Part shown: positions 14,023 through 24,952 of the stretch, one piece after another
How positions within the stretch are numbered: the first letter of the stretch is position 1
Layout of the letters: the number at the start of each line of letters is the position of its first letter
Assembly (NCBI GenBank): GCA_022393335.1
Contig: JAJEKB010000457.1
Location: 79,079-143,078 of the forward strand
DNA from: Macrotrachela quadricornifera
Taxonomy: Eukaryota; Rotifera; Eurotatoria; Philodinida; Philodinidae
DNA length: 64,000 nt
Direction of reading: 5' to 3'
The notes under the pieces: generated by a model
Seen by the model: only the letters and a program-made list of their open reading frames with translations
Databases searched by the model: none
What the model was told of the DNA's origin: nothing
Position numbers and translations under genes: made by a program

Positions 14023-14472
14023 ATGACAGAACAGCATGAAAATTTTAATTCCATACAAGAAGAACCATCTATACAATTATCTGCTAGAGAACTTCAAGCT
14101 AGACGATTTCAACCAAGATTACATAATACTACTAATAATAAAAAAGTTCCATTACGATTACAAGTATCAAAACCTCCTAAAAATTCTGTTAAATTAAAAC
14201 CAACTGAGATTCCAGTACATTTTATATGGGCATTAGTTCTTACTATATTATGTTTTTTTGTAATTGGACCATGTTGGGCATTGTATAAAACATTTAAATT
14301 ACGTCGAATGATCGAACGAGAAGAATTAGATGCAGCTACACGTTTATCACATAAAATAGAAACTGTTCTTATATTTTCAACTATACTTGGAATATTTGCT
14401 TGGGTTGTTTTTTTATTTTGTTCACTTGGTCTTGTGATAACAGGAAAATTATTAGAACAAGAACTTGTTTAA
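14023..14472 (+). CDS. CD225/dispanin-like two-pass membrane protein (149 aa)
   Basis: Single-exon gene. Residues 1-60 are hydrophilic with no signal peptide. Residues 65-87 form a first hydrophobic segment (HFIWALVLTILCFFVIGPCW), followed by a basic loop with KTFKLRRM. Residues 113-140 form a second segment. The order hydrophobic segment, short basic loop with an ALYK-like start, acidic/Ala helix (EELDAATRLS), second hydrophobic segment is the layout of the CD225/dispanin family, whose members sit in plasma or endosomal membranes with a cytosolic N-terminus. Family membership is judged by eye and moderately sure; which branch cannot be told. The ATG at 14023 is the first in the frame and lies 23 nt after a consensus acceptor. 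Confidence 0.6.
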   Translation: MTEQHENFNSIQEEPSIQLSARELQARRFQPRLHNTTNNKKVPLRLQVSKPPKNSVKLKPTEIPVHFIWALVLTILCFFVIGPCWALYKTFKLRRMIEREELDAATRLSHKIETVLIFSTILGIFAWVVFLFCSLGLVITGKLLEQELV

Positions 14473-17400
14473 AAATAAATAATTTTTTTTTAAATCTCTA
14501 AAATAACGGTGTTCCATATTTCAATCAATCAGCTTTATTTTTTTAATCTGAATAATAATCTTTTTTTTTATATTAATCTCCAGTTTTTTATTTTATATAA
14601 ATAAATGTATAAATATTATTCTTATTTATTATCTATTATTAAAAAAGAAAATGATAAATAGAAAAGAAAAAAAAATTATTATTACAATTTTTAATATAAA
14701 AATAATCAACATAAATTGAACTACAGATAGAAGTGTTAATTCTTTGTCGTGTCAATTTAAGAATCATACAATAAAATATTTGAATAATATCAACTAAAAA
14801 TAGTTTTTAAAGTCTTCTAATTGACCATAAAATTCAAAAATTTGTATTCATTTGTTTCATTAGATTTAAAACTGTTATTAGTTAAATTTATTACCATACT
14901 ATTTTATCATTTATTTTTCACATCATTACACATTTTTAAAAAGAAAAGAAATATATGGATACAACTAATAATTATCATTCATGATGACACGCTTGAAATC
15001 ATCAAAGATTTGAGTAGTAATATACATCAACTAAGCAAAAATAAGAACATGATTTTTATGCTTCAACGATAACAGTATTAACATCAATGTAACAAGACAA
15101 TTCTAATGGAACCAACATCACTCAAAAAAAGAAGAATGCGTATATGTTTATAGGGAAAGCAAAAAAAAAGGAAAAAACTATGGGTACACAGGAAAGAATT
15201 TTTGTAAATAACAAAATGTCATAAAGATAGAAAAAGATCTTCCGATTTCAATGTTATGTCAATCATTTGACTGTCGACGGATATGAACAATTAGATTTAA
15301 TGTATTTTACTGACAAGAATAAATAGATAAACAACAGGTAAATTTTCCAAAAAATATATGTATATACAACAAACACATTATCGTTCATATAGTTTCTAAT
15401 AACCAAATTATTTATAGATTTTGATGACGTACATATTATATATATATTTCGCAGTTTAGTTTTCTAATTATGACCCGAGTATATAATTTTCATTTATTAT
15501 GGTTATATATTTGAGCAACTATAACAATGATATAATAATATTTTTAATATTATATAAAATCCGGAAATTCCTTTAAAACAAACTTGAAACATCATGTCTA
15601 TTTATCCAAACTACTATACTACATAGTTATTGTTAGTTTTGCTTTGCAAATGAATGCTGAACTTATCGCCCACCCGGTCTTTTGTTAAATATAAAAAGCA
15701 TTGGATTTATATATAGATAGATAGGTAGGTAGATAGATAAATGTAAGCTTAATGAAGATGAATATAAATAAATTTTCTTCTTTTATTCAAGAGAATAGAA
15801 AAGAGACAACCGACAAATGAAAATAAAAGATTTAAGACGGAAATCAACTGGTATCATTTCAATTTTTTTTTATGTAAAGAAGATTTTATTTTGAAAAGAA
15901 ACCTGTTATCATCCCTTTCATAAGAAATATAGAGGAAATTGAAAGTGAGTATAGTGTGAATAGATATGTTGACAATAGACTATAATAGAGAAACAAACTA
16001 GAGAGAGACTTATTGTTATTTGAGTTAAGAGAAAAAGAAAAATTGAGATAGAAAGAAGACATCATAACCCGGATAGAAAAGAAACGACATATAAATTGTC
16101 AGGAGAGGATCAAATGAATTCAATTTGAATCAAACAAACACAACAACAAGACTATTGATTATTGTTGATATATCTATTCTCCTTTTTCTGTCCTTTAACA
16201 TTTTTACTGAGAATTATTCTTATTTATTCTTGAAAATCACTAAACCTATTATCTTTTTTTTAACTACAACGAATATCACACACATATATATATATGAACT
16301 GTATATTTATCACCAATACTATTATAATTTCAATTATTTATTGTCGATCATCTTTGATCCAGTTTAATGGTTGAAAAGAGAATGACAAAATCCAATTGTT
16401 TATTATAAAAAAAAAAGGTGGGCGTATATGATCAACTGTTTTTACTTACAGTTTATTTAGATATATATAGATTTTTATATTTTAGAAAATAAGGAATTAT
16501 TCAGCATACTCTATTTATTAATTGAGATTAAACAGACAAGGCAATAATTTTATTCGCACTATTCTTAATATGCTTTTGTTAGATGTGTCTATGTGTTATT
16601 TAGAATATTTCGATCTAAAAAAAATGGTGAAAATGTAATTAAGAGGACAATTTCCTATTTCCTATAAAAGTGATGATTCAATTCACCAAACACCTACATC
16701 TATATTCTTTGATTATTAGACACGCGCATTCATTTACAGTTGATTAAAGCAAAGACACTTTCGTCAATATATCTTTTTTTTTCCTTTTTTTTTTGTTATT
16801 GTTCTTTTTATTGAGAAGGAGGCGTGAGTTTCTGTATTGATCTAAATTTATGTGTCATTTTAGGAAAAGAGTTGTATGAATAATTCAAAACGTTAATTCT
16901 ATCTATGCTTTCCTATTATACTATCGTCATCGTCTGTATATTGTGTCGTATATAATGACTTTATGTCATTAAAGTTTGAATTGGTTCAACATGTGAATCA
17001 ATTTGCTTTCTTCTTTATATGTTGTTATTTTGCTTTCCTCTTTTTTGCTCTTCTTCTACTGTTTCTCCGGAAAACCAATCAATCAATCAATCGTGCCGTT
17101 TCTATGCGTCTCATCATTTTTTTTTCTTTTACATTCTAGTTGAATGAAAAGGATCGTTAATGGCAATAAATGTTTGATAAAGACAATAGTGTCTATGTGT
17201 GTGCAATGTTAGAATTTGTTTTATGAACGTCTTTATTAAAATCTTGTTTGTTATTATAATAGTTCCTCAAGGTAATGCCTATTATACACTATGGAATTAA
17301 CTCTCAAGTTAGATTTGCTCATCTTTTCTACTAGTTCCGCTATCATCTTTTTCATTATTTCTTATATAAATATGATGACTAAACATAGATGACTTAGTGA

Positions 17401-18892
17401 TGTAATAAAAATATTTTTTTTTTTGAACTTTTTTTTTTAATTACTTGTATGATTCCTTTATATAATATGGAATCTGATTTCTTAATTGAAGTCTTTATAA
17501 CTATATATAAGTAAAAATATGTTATATAGTAAGTGCGTTTTTATATATGTCATCGTCTATGATGACATATTATAATTGTTTATATTTCATTTATTTAATT
17601 TATGCATATATATATTTATTATGAAAATATTGCGTGGGTGAGAATAAAAATGAGAAAAATAAAACTAATTATTCTTTTCAAATCTTACTTCCTATTTTAG
17701 AGTTTAAGTTTATTGACTATTAGACTATTGTTGAGTTAGAATATGATTGTTAGAATATGTGGAGGAGTAGCCTTTTAGTAAAATAAGAAAAGTAAATGTA
17801 GATTTCCTGAGTGATGTTTAATATAAGACATCATTGCTATCACTAATAGTATATGACAACGTCTATCATCATCAAACATGTCTTTTCTTGACATTGTCAT
17901 GATTGCATGTTTTTATCTATTTGTCACCTAGCTATTATCATATGATTTTTGTTCAATCACAGTATTCTTTATATTATTTTAATTAGATCATTGATGAATT
18001 GAGAATAGAAAGTTATTGAATTATAAAGATAAATTTATTCATTTGTCGTTTGCTCTTCATTTGTTTCATTTGATTTGAATAGAAAAAAATAAAATAGAAT
18101 AGAATAGAAAGATAGAATCAAAAGGAAAGAAAGACAAAGAGAATCGCAATTAATGTCACATACAAACGTCAATCGAATAGTCTCCTGCTGATTTCCATAC
18201 ATACACACACACATACTCATATTCTCGTTTAATACCTCTTGAGAATTTTAAAATTGCAATGAAAAATGAGATATATGCCTATATGTGAGTAACAAGTACT
18301 ATTGCTTGCCTATCAATTGTCTTAGCAACTGAGTGTTGCTTTCCTTATTTTTTGTTGAAGGTTATCGAAACATCGTCATCGATCTTTATATTATGTTCTT
18401 GTCACTTTTTTTTATAAAGAAAAAGAATAAAAAAAAAAATAAGGAAAGAGATGAGTATGCCATTACCTACAGTATAGATGCTTATTTCTTCACGTCTCTC
18501 TTAGACAATTTTTGGTAGAAATAACTTATTTAATTATTGTTTTCATACTATTTGATTGTATTATGTTTATAAATTTATTACAATATATTTCATTGACAAA
18601 GTCAAATAGTATACAATTTTAAATAGTTTTATAGTCTTGTTTTTTTTTTTTTGATATAATGCCTAACGAAATAATAACTATGATAGTTGTTTGCATGTTT
18701 AGAAGAATAGAAATAGTTTATATAAATGTTTAGATTTTCTTTTCTTCTCATATTATTTGTAATCTTAATACTACTAAGAAACTAAATTGTCTATGAAACT
18801 TCGTTAAATTTGAATATATATATATATGTCACGTTTCATTTTTTTTAGTTATTTCAGAACACCCGACGAACTAATTCCTCGTCCTTTGCACA
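14473..18892. other. Intergenic spacer, AT-rich, simple repeats
   Basis: No coding region could be supported over 4.4 kb; the open frames here are short and low-complexity. Small simple repeats are present: a taga/tagg run at 15707-15740, four caat-c units near 17080-17097, agaat repeats near 18085-18110 and an ac run near 18200. It probably holds the CD225-like gene's 3' UTR and the promoter or 5' UTR of the prohormone gene. Confidence 0.5.
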
Positions 18893-19588
18893 ATGTTATT
18901 CGACATATTGGCCGTGTTCGTCGTTACACTTATCTCACCATTGTTTTTATGCAACACATCTGTGCATGGTTTCCCAAAATCATCATCAAATCTTGAATAT
19001 ATTCGTAGTCATCCAACTGCTGATTTATCATCTTCACTCAGGCTTTTTAATCATCATCCAGTACCGAGTGTTGATTATGATTTAGGTGGTGATATATCTG
19101 AAATGTTAATTGGAGAAAGTAATGAATTATTATCAACTAACGATCATGATGACGATGCATCATCATTAGACACTTCTGCTGATGCATTCAATGAGTCATT
19201 CGACTTTGATTATCATCGATCACCATCGAAATCATTATCTAGCAAATTATTTTTATCATTAAAAAAACAACATCAACAAAACCAAGAAGAACAAGAATCC
19301 GAGCAAAAACGATCGATTTCGCCGTCAATCAATGCATCACCTGTATTACCATCTCAATTTAATCTCAAATCGGCTGTAACTACAGCAGGATTTGTTGATC
19401 CATCTCATACAAATAACGTCATCAATTTTAGTCAATTGAGTGAATCGACACGCTTGTCACCTTCACTCAAGGTTTTAGTTGAGACAAATCCGTTTGCTCG
19501 TGCTTGGCTTACTATGCTTTTACAAAAAGTTATGGAAGAACAACCTGTACCGTATATTTTCAAGTATGGACGACGTCGCAGAAAATAA
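18893..19588 (+). CDS. Neuropeptide-like prohormone with C-terminal amidation site (231 aa)
   Basis: The protein starts with a hydrophobic signal peptide (residues 1 to about 26, core FVVTLISPLFLC). A long acidic, Ser-rich spacer follows. A dibasic KR lies at residues 139-140, and the chain ends in YIFKYGRRRRK, where Gly 226 followed by four Arg is a classic cleavage and amidation signal. Processing at both sites would release an 85-residue peptide ending in Tyr-amide; cleavage at a single Arg further in would give a shorter helical peptide of about 40 residues. I do not recognise the peptide family. The class (secreted prohormone) is inferred from architecture. Single exon, with an ATG soon after a polypyrimidine tract and AG (near 18849). 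AATAAA follows soon after the stop. Confidence 0.65.
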   Translation: MLFDILAVFVVTLISPLFLCNTSVHGFPKSSSNLEYIRSHPTADLSSSLRLFNHHPVPSVDYDLGGDISEMLIGESNELLSTNDHDDDASSLDTSADAFNESFDFDYHRSPSKSLSSKLFLSLKKQHQQNQEEQESEQKRSISPSINASPVLPSQFNLKSAVTTAGFVDPSHTNNVINFSQLSESTRLSPSLKVLVETNPFARAWLTMLLQKVMEEQPVPYIFKYGRRRRK

Positions 19589-22500
19589 TGAAACAAAATA
19601 AATTTATTATCAATAAAAGTCAAACGACGAAACGCGAGCCAAGAAAATCATTTTTCCATCATTATGATCATCAGCATTTTGACAACATACAAAAAATTTG
19701 TAATATCACCATCATCATCATCAGAGCAAACATATTTCTGAATGTGCCGGAGACCCAGAATAAAATTCCTTTTACCTAAAAAAAATATTCATACTTAGAG
19801 AGCATGTGAAAAATTTTCAAAATCGATAAAGCAAACAAAAAAAGAAACAAAGTCTTTTTATTTAAGTAAAAGTCATGTATTATTCTGAGTAAATTATTAA
19901 TTGACTTGATAAAATGAATATAATTAATATAATCTATCCATTATCTCTTAATTTAATTACATTAAATATGCATTTCTCATAAACAATAACATAAACATCT
20001 TTCATATATTAAATAATCAAATATATGATATGAACAATATATATCATTATTTTTAACTATTTAATTCTTGGTATAAGGATAAAAATTTTGTTGTTATATT
20101 TAATCTTCTTTTTATTTAATTGAAATTAATTATTTATTGATATATTATTAGTTATCAGTATAAAATTTTTCTTTTTAATATATATAAATCTTTTATCGAT
20201 AATATTTCATTGTATTCTCATTAGATTAATTAATAATTTTGTCGTTCTGAAGCAGCATTAAAAAAAATCAATGAATATAATTAAAGATTATATTTATAAA
20301 CGAAATTAACCTATTTACTTATATTTCAATGACGTCAATGCAATAAAATACATAAGAGAATTTTATACGAATTGCGTAGAATAATCTTAACGGAAAAGTA
20401 TCATTTATACAATACATTATAACAATATTTCTTTAAATGAAAATAAAAATTATATTATCATATTAAACATATCTTTAATGGAACATAAAATGATATTTTA
20501 TTTTAAAAATCTTTCAAAAATAAAGAATATATATTTTCTTAATATAAGTTTATTATGCATTAGTATTTCATTGTATTAATAGTATGATTGATTTTGTTTT
20601 AGAGAAAACTAATGATTAGAATACTTTAAAACTATTCTTTCATAGATATTTTTTTTATTAATTTGTGAATTCTGTTTTTTTTTTAGTAGCAAGTCCATGA
20701 TTGAATACTTACATATAAATAATTTTATTGAGAGAAATCTCAATTAACCTCCACTAATTATATTATTCTTTAATATTGAAAATATTTTATCAAAATAAAA
20801 ACAAAAAAAAATATTCCATTTTTTGATCTCTATAGGTCATCTAAAAATATGTGACGCACATCAATGTAAATGACGTTTCTATACTTTTCTATTTGTTATA
20901 ATGTATTAAAGAAACTAAACTATAGGATTTAACCATGATATAAAATGTTCCTGAAGGATTTCCTTAAAATAGATTTTTTTCATTATACTCATAAACATGA
21001 ATGTTAATTCAATATTATAAATATTAATGCATGATCGAATCTATTGAAGTTTAAAAAAAAGCTTTTCTTTCTTTATATTCTACTAATTTTAGTTCTTTGT
21101 ATTAATATATATTCTATTTTCTGAATTGGTACGGAAACAAAACGGATCTATCGATCATTTGATTATTAATTATACTTTTTAATAAAAAGTTTGTTACTAA
21201 GAAAAAATATTCATTTTATCAGTATCATTGACTTATGCATTGATGAATGCGATTATTGGTTTAGAGTCAGATGAAATAAATATGTAGAAAAATAATCAAT
21301 TATCTGTTTTATATTTTAATATTTGAAAAAACTTTTTGCTGAAGGACATACTAGTAATGGTTTTTCAGAAATCTTATCTCACATTGAATAAATGTATAAT
21401 TATGATTGTTGTGAATGAGATAAATTGATAAACCGTGTCATTTTTAGTAGCAAGAATAAAACTAAATTTTTTTACAAAATAAGAACAATGATTTTACTGT
21501 TATTCTGTTGATAAAGGTGTTCCTTTTATAAAGAATTTCATGAGATTAAAGTACTTGTTGAATTATGTTTCAATTCAATAAACGTATTATCTACAAAGAA
21601 AGAAAAAATAATAATAAAGCAACTTTAAATTCAAAACACTTTTTACAAAAAAGAATTTATATATTCAAAATTGGTATTGAATTCTGAGTAGAATGGTATA
21701 TTTATATCTTTTGAAAAAGGTCTTTTATTTTTTATGAGATCATTTGACACCTGTAGGGAATCTGTAGAACCTTTGAAAGCTTTCTTTCTTTCTTTAGAAC
21801 ATTATTATATTCATGATTATTGAGTGTAAAATTTAATACTGATTCCAAATATCATATTTATTTTGCTTCAAAATTATTTTCTATCAATCATTGTCGGAAA
21901 TTATCATCGTATTTTTTGATTTCTATGCTGTCTTTTGTAGTATTTCAGTACGTTCCACACTTTTACCTTATTACGAATTAATTAAAAGTTTCGTTATCCT
22001 TATCATGCAAAGTTAAAGGGCTTCAAAATCGGATCTCTGTCAGTATCTTATAGTAAATCATACTTTTCTTCATTGAAACTCAGTTTTTTAAAGCTTTAAT
22101 CTTAAATTTGCAATCAACGTTCAATATTACATCTAATAAACATAAATATAATAATGTTCTGAAGACAAAAATTCTAAAGGCTCTACAGATTCCCCACAGA
22201 TGTTAAATGATCTCATAAAAAATAAAAGTCCTTTTTCAAAAGATATAAATATATCATTCTACTCAGAATTCAATATCAATTTTGAATATATAAATTCTTT
22301 TTTTAAAAAGTGTCTTGAATTTTATATTTGCTTGATCATTATTTTTTCTATCTTTGTAAATAATACGTTTATTACATTGAAATATAATTCAACAAATACT
22401 TTAATCTCATAAAATTCTTTATAAGGGAACATCTTTATAAAAAAATGACAGTGAAACCGTTGTTTTTATTTTCTAACAATATTTTGTTTTATTCTTGTTA

Positions 22501-23916
22501 CTAAAAATAACATGGATTATCAACTTATTTTATTTCGAACAGACATAATTACATATTTATTCAATGTGAGGTAAGTATGTAATACTAATAGAAATTTCTG
22601 AATAACCACTATCACTATGTTTCACAACCAACTTTTAAAAATCGGATTTCATAGACCGATAGAGAAAAGATTTCTTTACATTACTTGTGAAGAAAACTTT
22701 TTAAAATATTGATAAGTAAAAACGTTATATGAGTTTTAATAAACATGATTGATTTTTTTCTATGTATTAATTTATTTGACTCTACATAACTATTCTTTCT
22801 AGCATTTTGCAGTATTGATTGATGATACAATAAAGATATTTTATTTAATAATTTCTAATTCATTTCAATGAGTTTTCAATCAGTAATTCAATACTTAAAC
22901 ATCGTAGAGATTAGTTCGAGAAATTAATCTAAAACAAATTCTTAAATATTAATGATTTTATACTTTCGGAGAAGCCGGTGTTGGTTGTATTCTTCAAGTA
23001 ACAGTTGAATACAATATATATATTAGTAAGATTTCATTGATATGTATTATTGTTTAATTTTTATCCAAATGTAATATTTTGATAATAATATTGATTTTTG
23101 CACTACCATTAATTGAAACGAAAAGACAAGAATAGATTAGACTATTTTCTCATTTTGAAGATATTTCGAACTTTTCAATTGAAATTAAGTTAATAGAAGT
23201 TCCTTATAAAATTACCAATGTTATTCATTATGTCTCTAAATCGATCTTTCAACTGACATTTGTCCATTCTCATAGCAGTATCAAAATTTATTTTTGACAA
23301 TCTTTATGAAAGAGTACGAATGCGAGCCAAAAATTCAATTGAGAAATTTTTAAAACGAAAATCTTGCAATATCATCAGGAGTTCCTTTTGATTTTATTTT
23401 AATATTCAAATTAGAATATTTTAATGGCAAGAAAACAATCTTATCCATCCTTCTCATTTATACACAAACGAATTAAAATTGGCGTAAGATTCTTTTTAGA
23501 TATGATAATGACGAATAAATGAACTAAATATTTCTGTATATAAACGACATCTAAATATAATATAGCATATTAATACAAAATTCTATATAAATACTTTTCT
23601 TTATTAATTATTAAAAATGAAGAAAATGATTTATTTTATATAATCATAATATAATCAAAATAAAATCTAAAAGATGTCACTAGTTATATTTTACTAGATA
23701 ATTCCTTCGTTTTTCTCTCCCCTATAGTCATTTAAAGTAATCTTTATGCAAAAAAAAAAAATTTTTATTTCTATTCAAATTTATAAAATAATTTCAAAAA
23801 ACTAAAGAAAATTATTAATCATAATTATATAAACATTGTGAGTAATATTAAATATAACGTCATTAATTTTTATCATTCTTATCTTTATCATATATGATTA
23901 TAGTTTATTCTATAAT
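19589..23916. other. Intergenic spacer, very AT-rich, contains a long palindrome
   Basis: No coding region can be supported. The left part probably holds the prohormone 3' UTR. The middle is occupied by an imperfect palindrome (listed separately), so the 70-aa open frame at 22200-22412 is simply one arm of that repeat. Short acceptor-like sequence (gattatag) appears just before the LCMT1 start. Confidence 0.55.
21263..22783. repeat. Long imperfect palindrome (foldback repeat), about 1.5 kb
   Basis: The two halves are inverted copies around roughly 21977. Matching pairs seen by eye include agaacattattatatt (21795) with its complement ending at 22160, atgagatcatttgacac against its complement near 22200-22220, gaattctgagtagaatg against cattctactcagaattc (22255-22271), aataaacgtattat against its complement near 22360-22375, ctcacattgaataaat (21378) against its complement ending 22570, and agagtcag (21263) against its complement ending 22783. 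Arms look roughly 80% identical with one indel of about 100 bp. No protein is encoded, which fits a foldback or MITE-type element or a local inverted duplication. Confidence 0.8.
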
Positions 23917-24903
23917 ATGAACCAGAAAAAATTTGATAATAGTAATATAATTGAAACAAATAATGATGCATGTCAATGTAAATTATATGCTATTGAACGT
24001 GGTTATTGGCAAGATCCATATTTAAAATTACTTGCTAGTACAAATCATCATGAACGTCGTACACCAGAAATAAGTCTTGGCTATTATGTACGTGTTCATG
24101 GTCTTCGTTATCTTATTGAAAAATTTATTAAATTAACAAATAATCAATGTCAAATAATAAATCTTGGTTGTGGATTTGATACAACAATATTTTATTTATT
24201 AGATAAAGAGAATCTTCATTTTAAACATATGATTGATATTGATTTTGAAGAAATAGCTGAAATAAAATCATTAAAAATTCGTCGTTCATCACATCTTTAT
24301 AGTAAATTACCTGAAGAAGATAAATCTATAAATATTCCATGTGGTTTTCATACATCATTATATACAATATTACCTGTTGATCTTCGTGATATAACACAAT
24401 TAGATAATCAATTAAAATATTTATCAAATAATAATATTATTGATTATACTAAACCAACATTATTTCTAAGTGAATGTGTTTTAATTTATATGTCAAATGA
24501 ACATTCATTAAATTTATTAAAATATTTATCTCAAACATTTTCACAATGTTGTTTATTTTTAAATTTTGAACAAATTAATATGAATGATAAATTTGGAGAA
24601 ATAATGTTTGAAAATTTAAAACAACGTTCATGTTATTTAATTGGTATGAATTCATGTCAAACAATAAATAGTCAACATGAAAGATATATAAATGCAAATT
24701 TTACATCATCACATTGTATAACATTAAATGAATATTATAAAAAATATTTAAATATAAATGAAAAACAAAGAATTGAAATGATTGATGGTGGTTTAGATGA
24801 AAAAGAATTATTAGAACAATTATTTGAACATTATTGTTTCTCATGGGCTTATAGAGATGAAAATAATATTGGTTTAGATAAAATAACATTTGAAAAAAAT
24901 TAA
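23917..24903 (+). CDS. LCMT1: Leucine carboxyl methyltransferase 1 (PP2A methyltransferase), 328 aa
   Basis: LCMT1 methylates the C-terminal leucine carboxylate of the PP2A catalytic subunit using S-adenosylmethionine, which favours binding of certain B subunits. The N-terminal region reads RGYWQDPYLKLL and GYYVRVHGLRYLIEKF, and the SAM-binding motif NLGCGFDTT is at residues 82-90. Further family strings are FLSECVLIYM, NFEQINMNDKFG and LLEQLFEHYCFSWA near the C-terminus. The length matches the family (about 330 aa). It is one uninterrupted exon, unlike its intron-rich neighbour. HGS starts 49 bp after the stop, with no AATAAA between, suggesting co-transcription. A 3' splice site (AG at 23902-23903) lies 13 nt before the ATG. 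Confidence 0.95.
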   Translation: MNQKKFDNSNIIETNNDACQCKLYAIERGYWQDPYLKLLASTNHHERRTPEISLGYYVRVHGLRYLIEKFIKLTNNQCQIINLGCGFDTTIFYLLDKENLHFKHMIDIDFEEIAEIKSLKIRRSSHLYSKLPEEDKSINIPCGFHTSLYTILPVDLRDITQLDNQLKYLSNNNIIDYTKPTLFLSECVLIYMSNEHSLNLLKYLSQTFSQCCLFLNFEQINMNDKFGEIMFENLKQRSCYLIGMNSCQTINSQHERYINANFTSSHCITLNEYYKKYLNINEKQRIEMIDGGLDEKELLEQLFEHYCFSWAYRDENNIGLDKITFEKN

Positions 24904-24952
24904 AAGACAAACATTTAAATTTGACTTTTTGGTTTTTTACTTTTAGATTAAT
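24904..24952 (+). promoter_or_regulatory. Intercistronic spacer with trans-splice-like acceptor (LCMT1-HGS)
   Basis: Only 49 bp separate the LCMT1 stop from the HGS ATG. The spacer is T-rich and ends in ggttttttacttttag followed by attaat and ATG; the AG is at 24945-24946. There is no room for a usual promoter, and no AATAAA. This is what a spliced-leader acceptor inside a polycistronic transcript looks like. It is an inference that needs 5'-end RNA data. Confidence 0.55.

Noticed and set aside
14821..15072. 83-aa hydrophobic/basic frame after the CD225-like gene
   Set aside because: Low complexity, no splice or conservation hints, probably chance.
22200..22412. 70-aa frame in the prohormone-LCMT1 spacer
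   Set aside because: It lies within one arm of the palindrome and shows no similar frame in the other arm; composition is random AT-rich.
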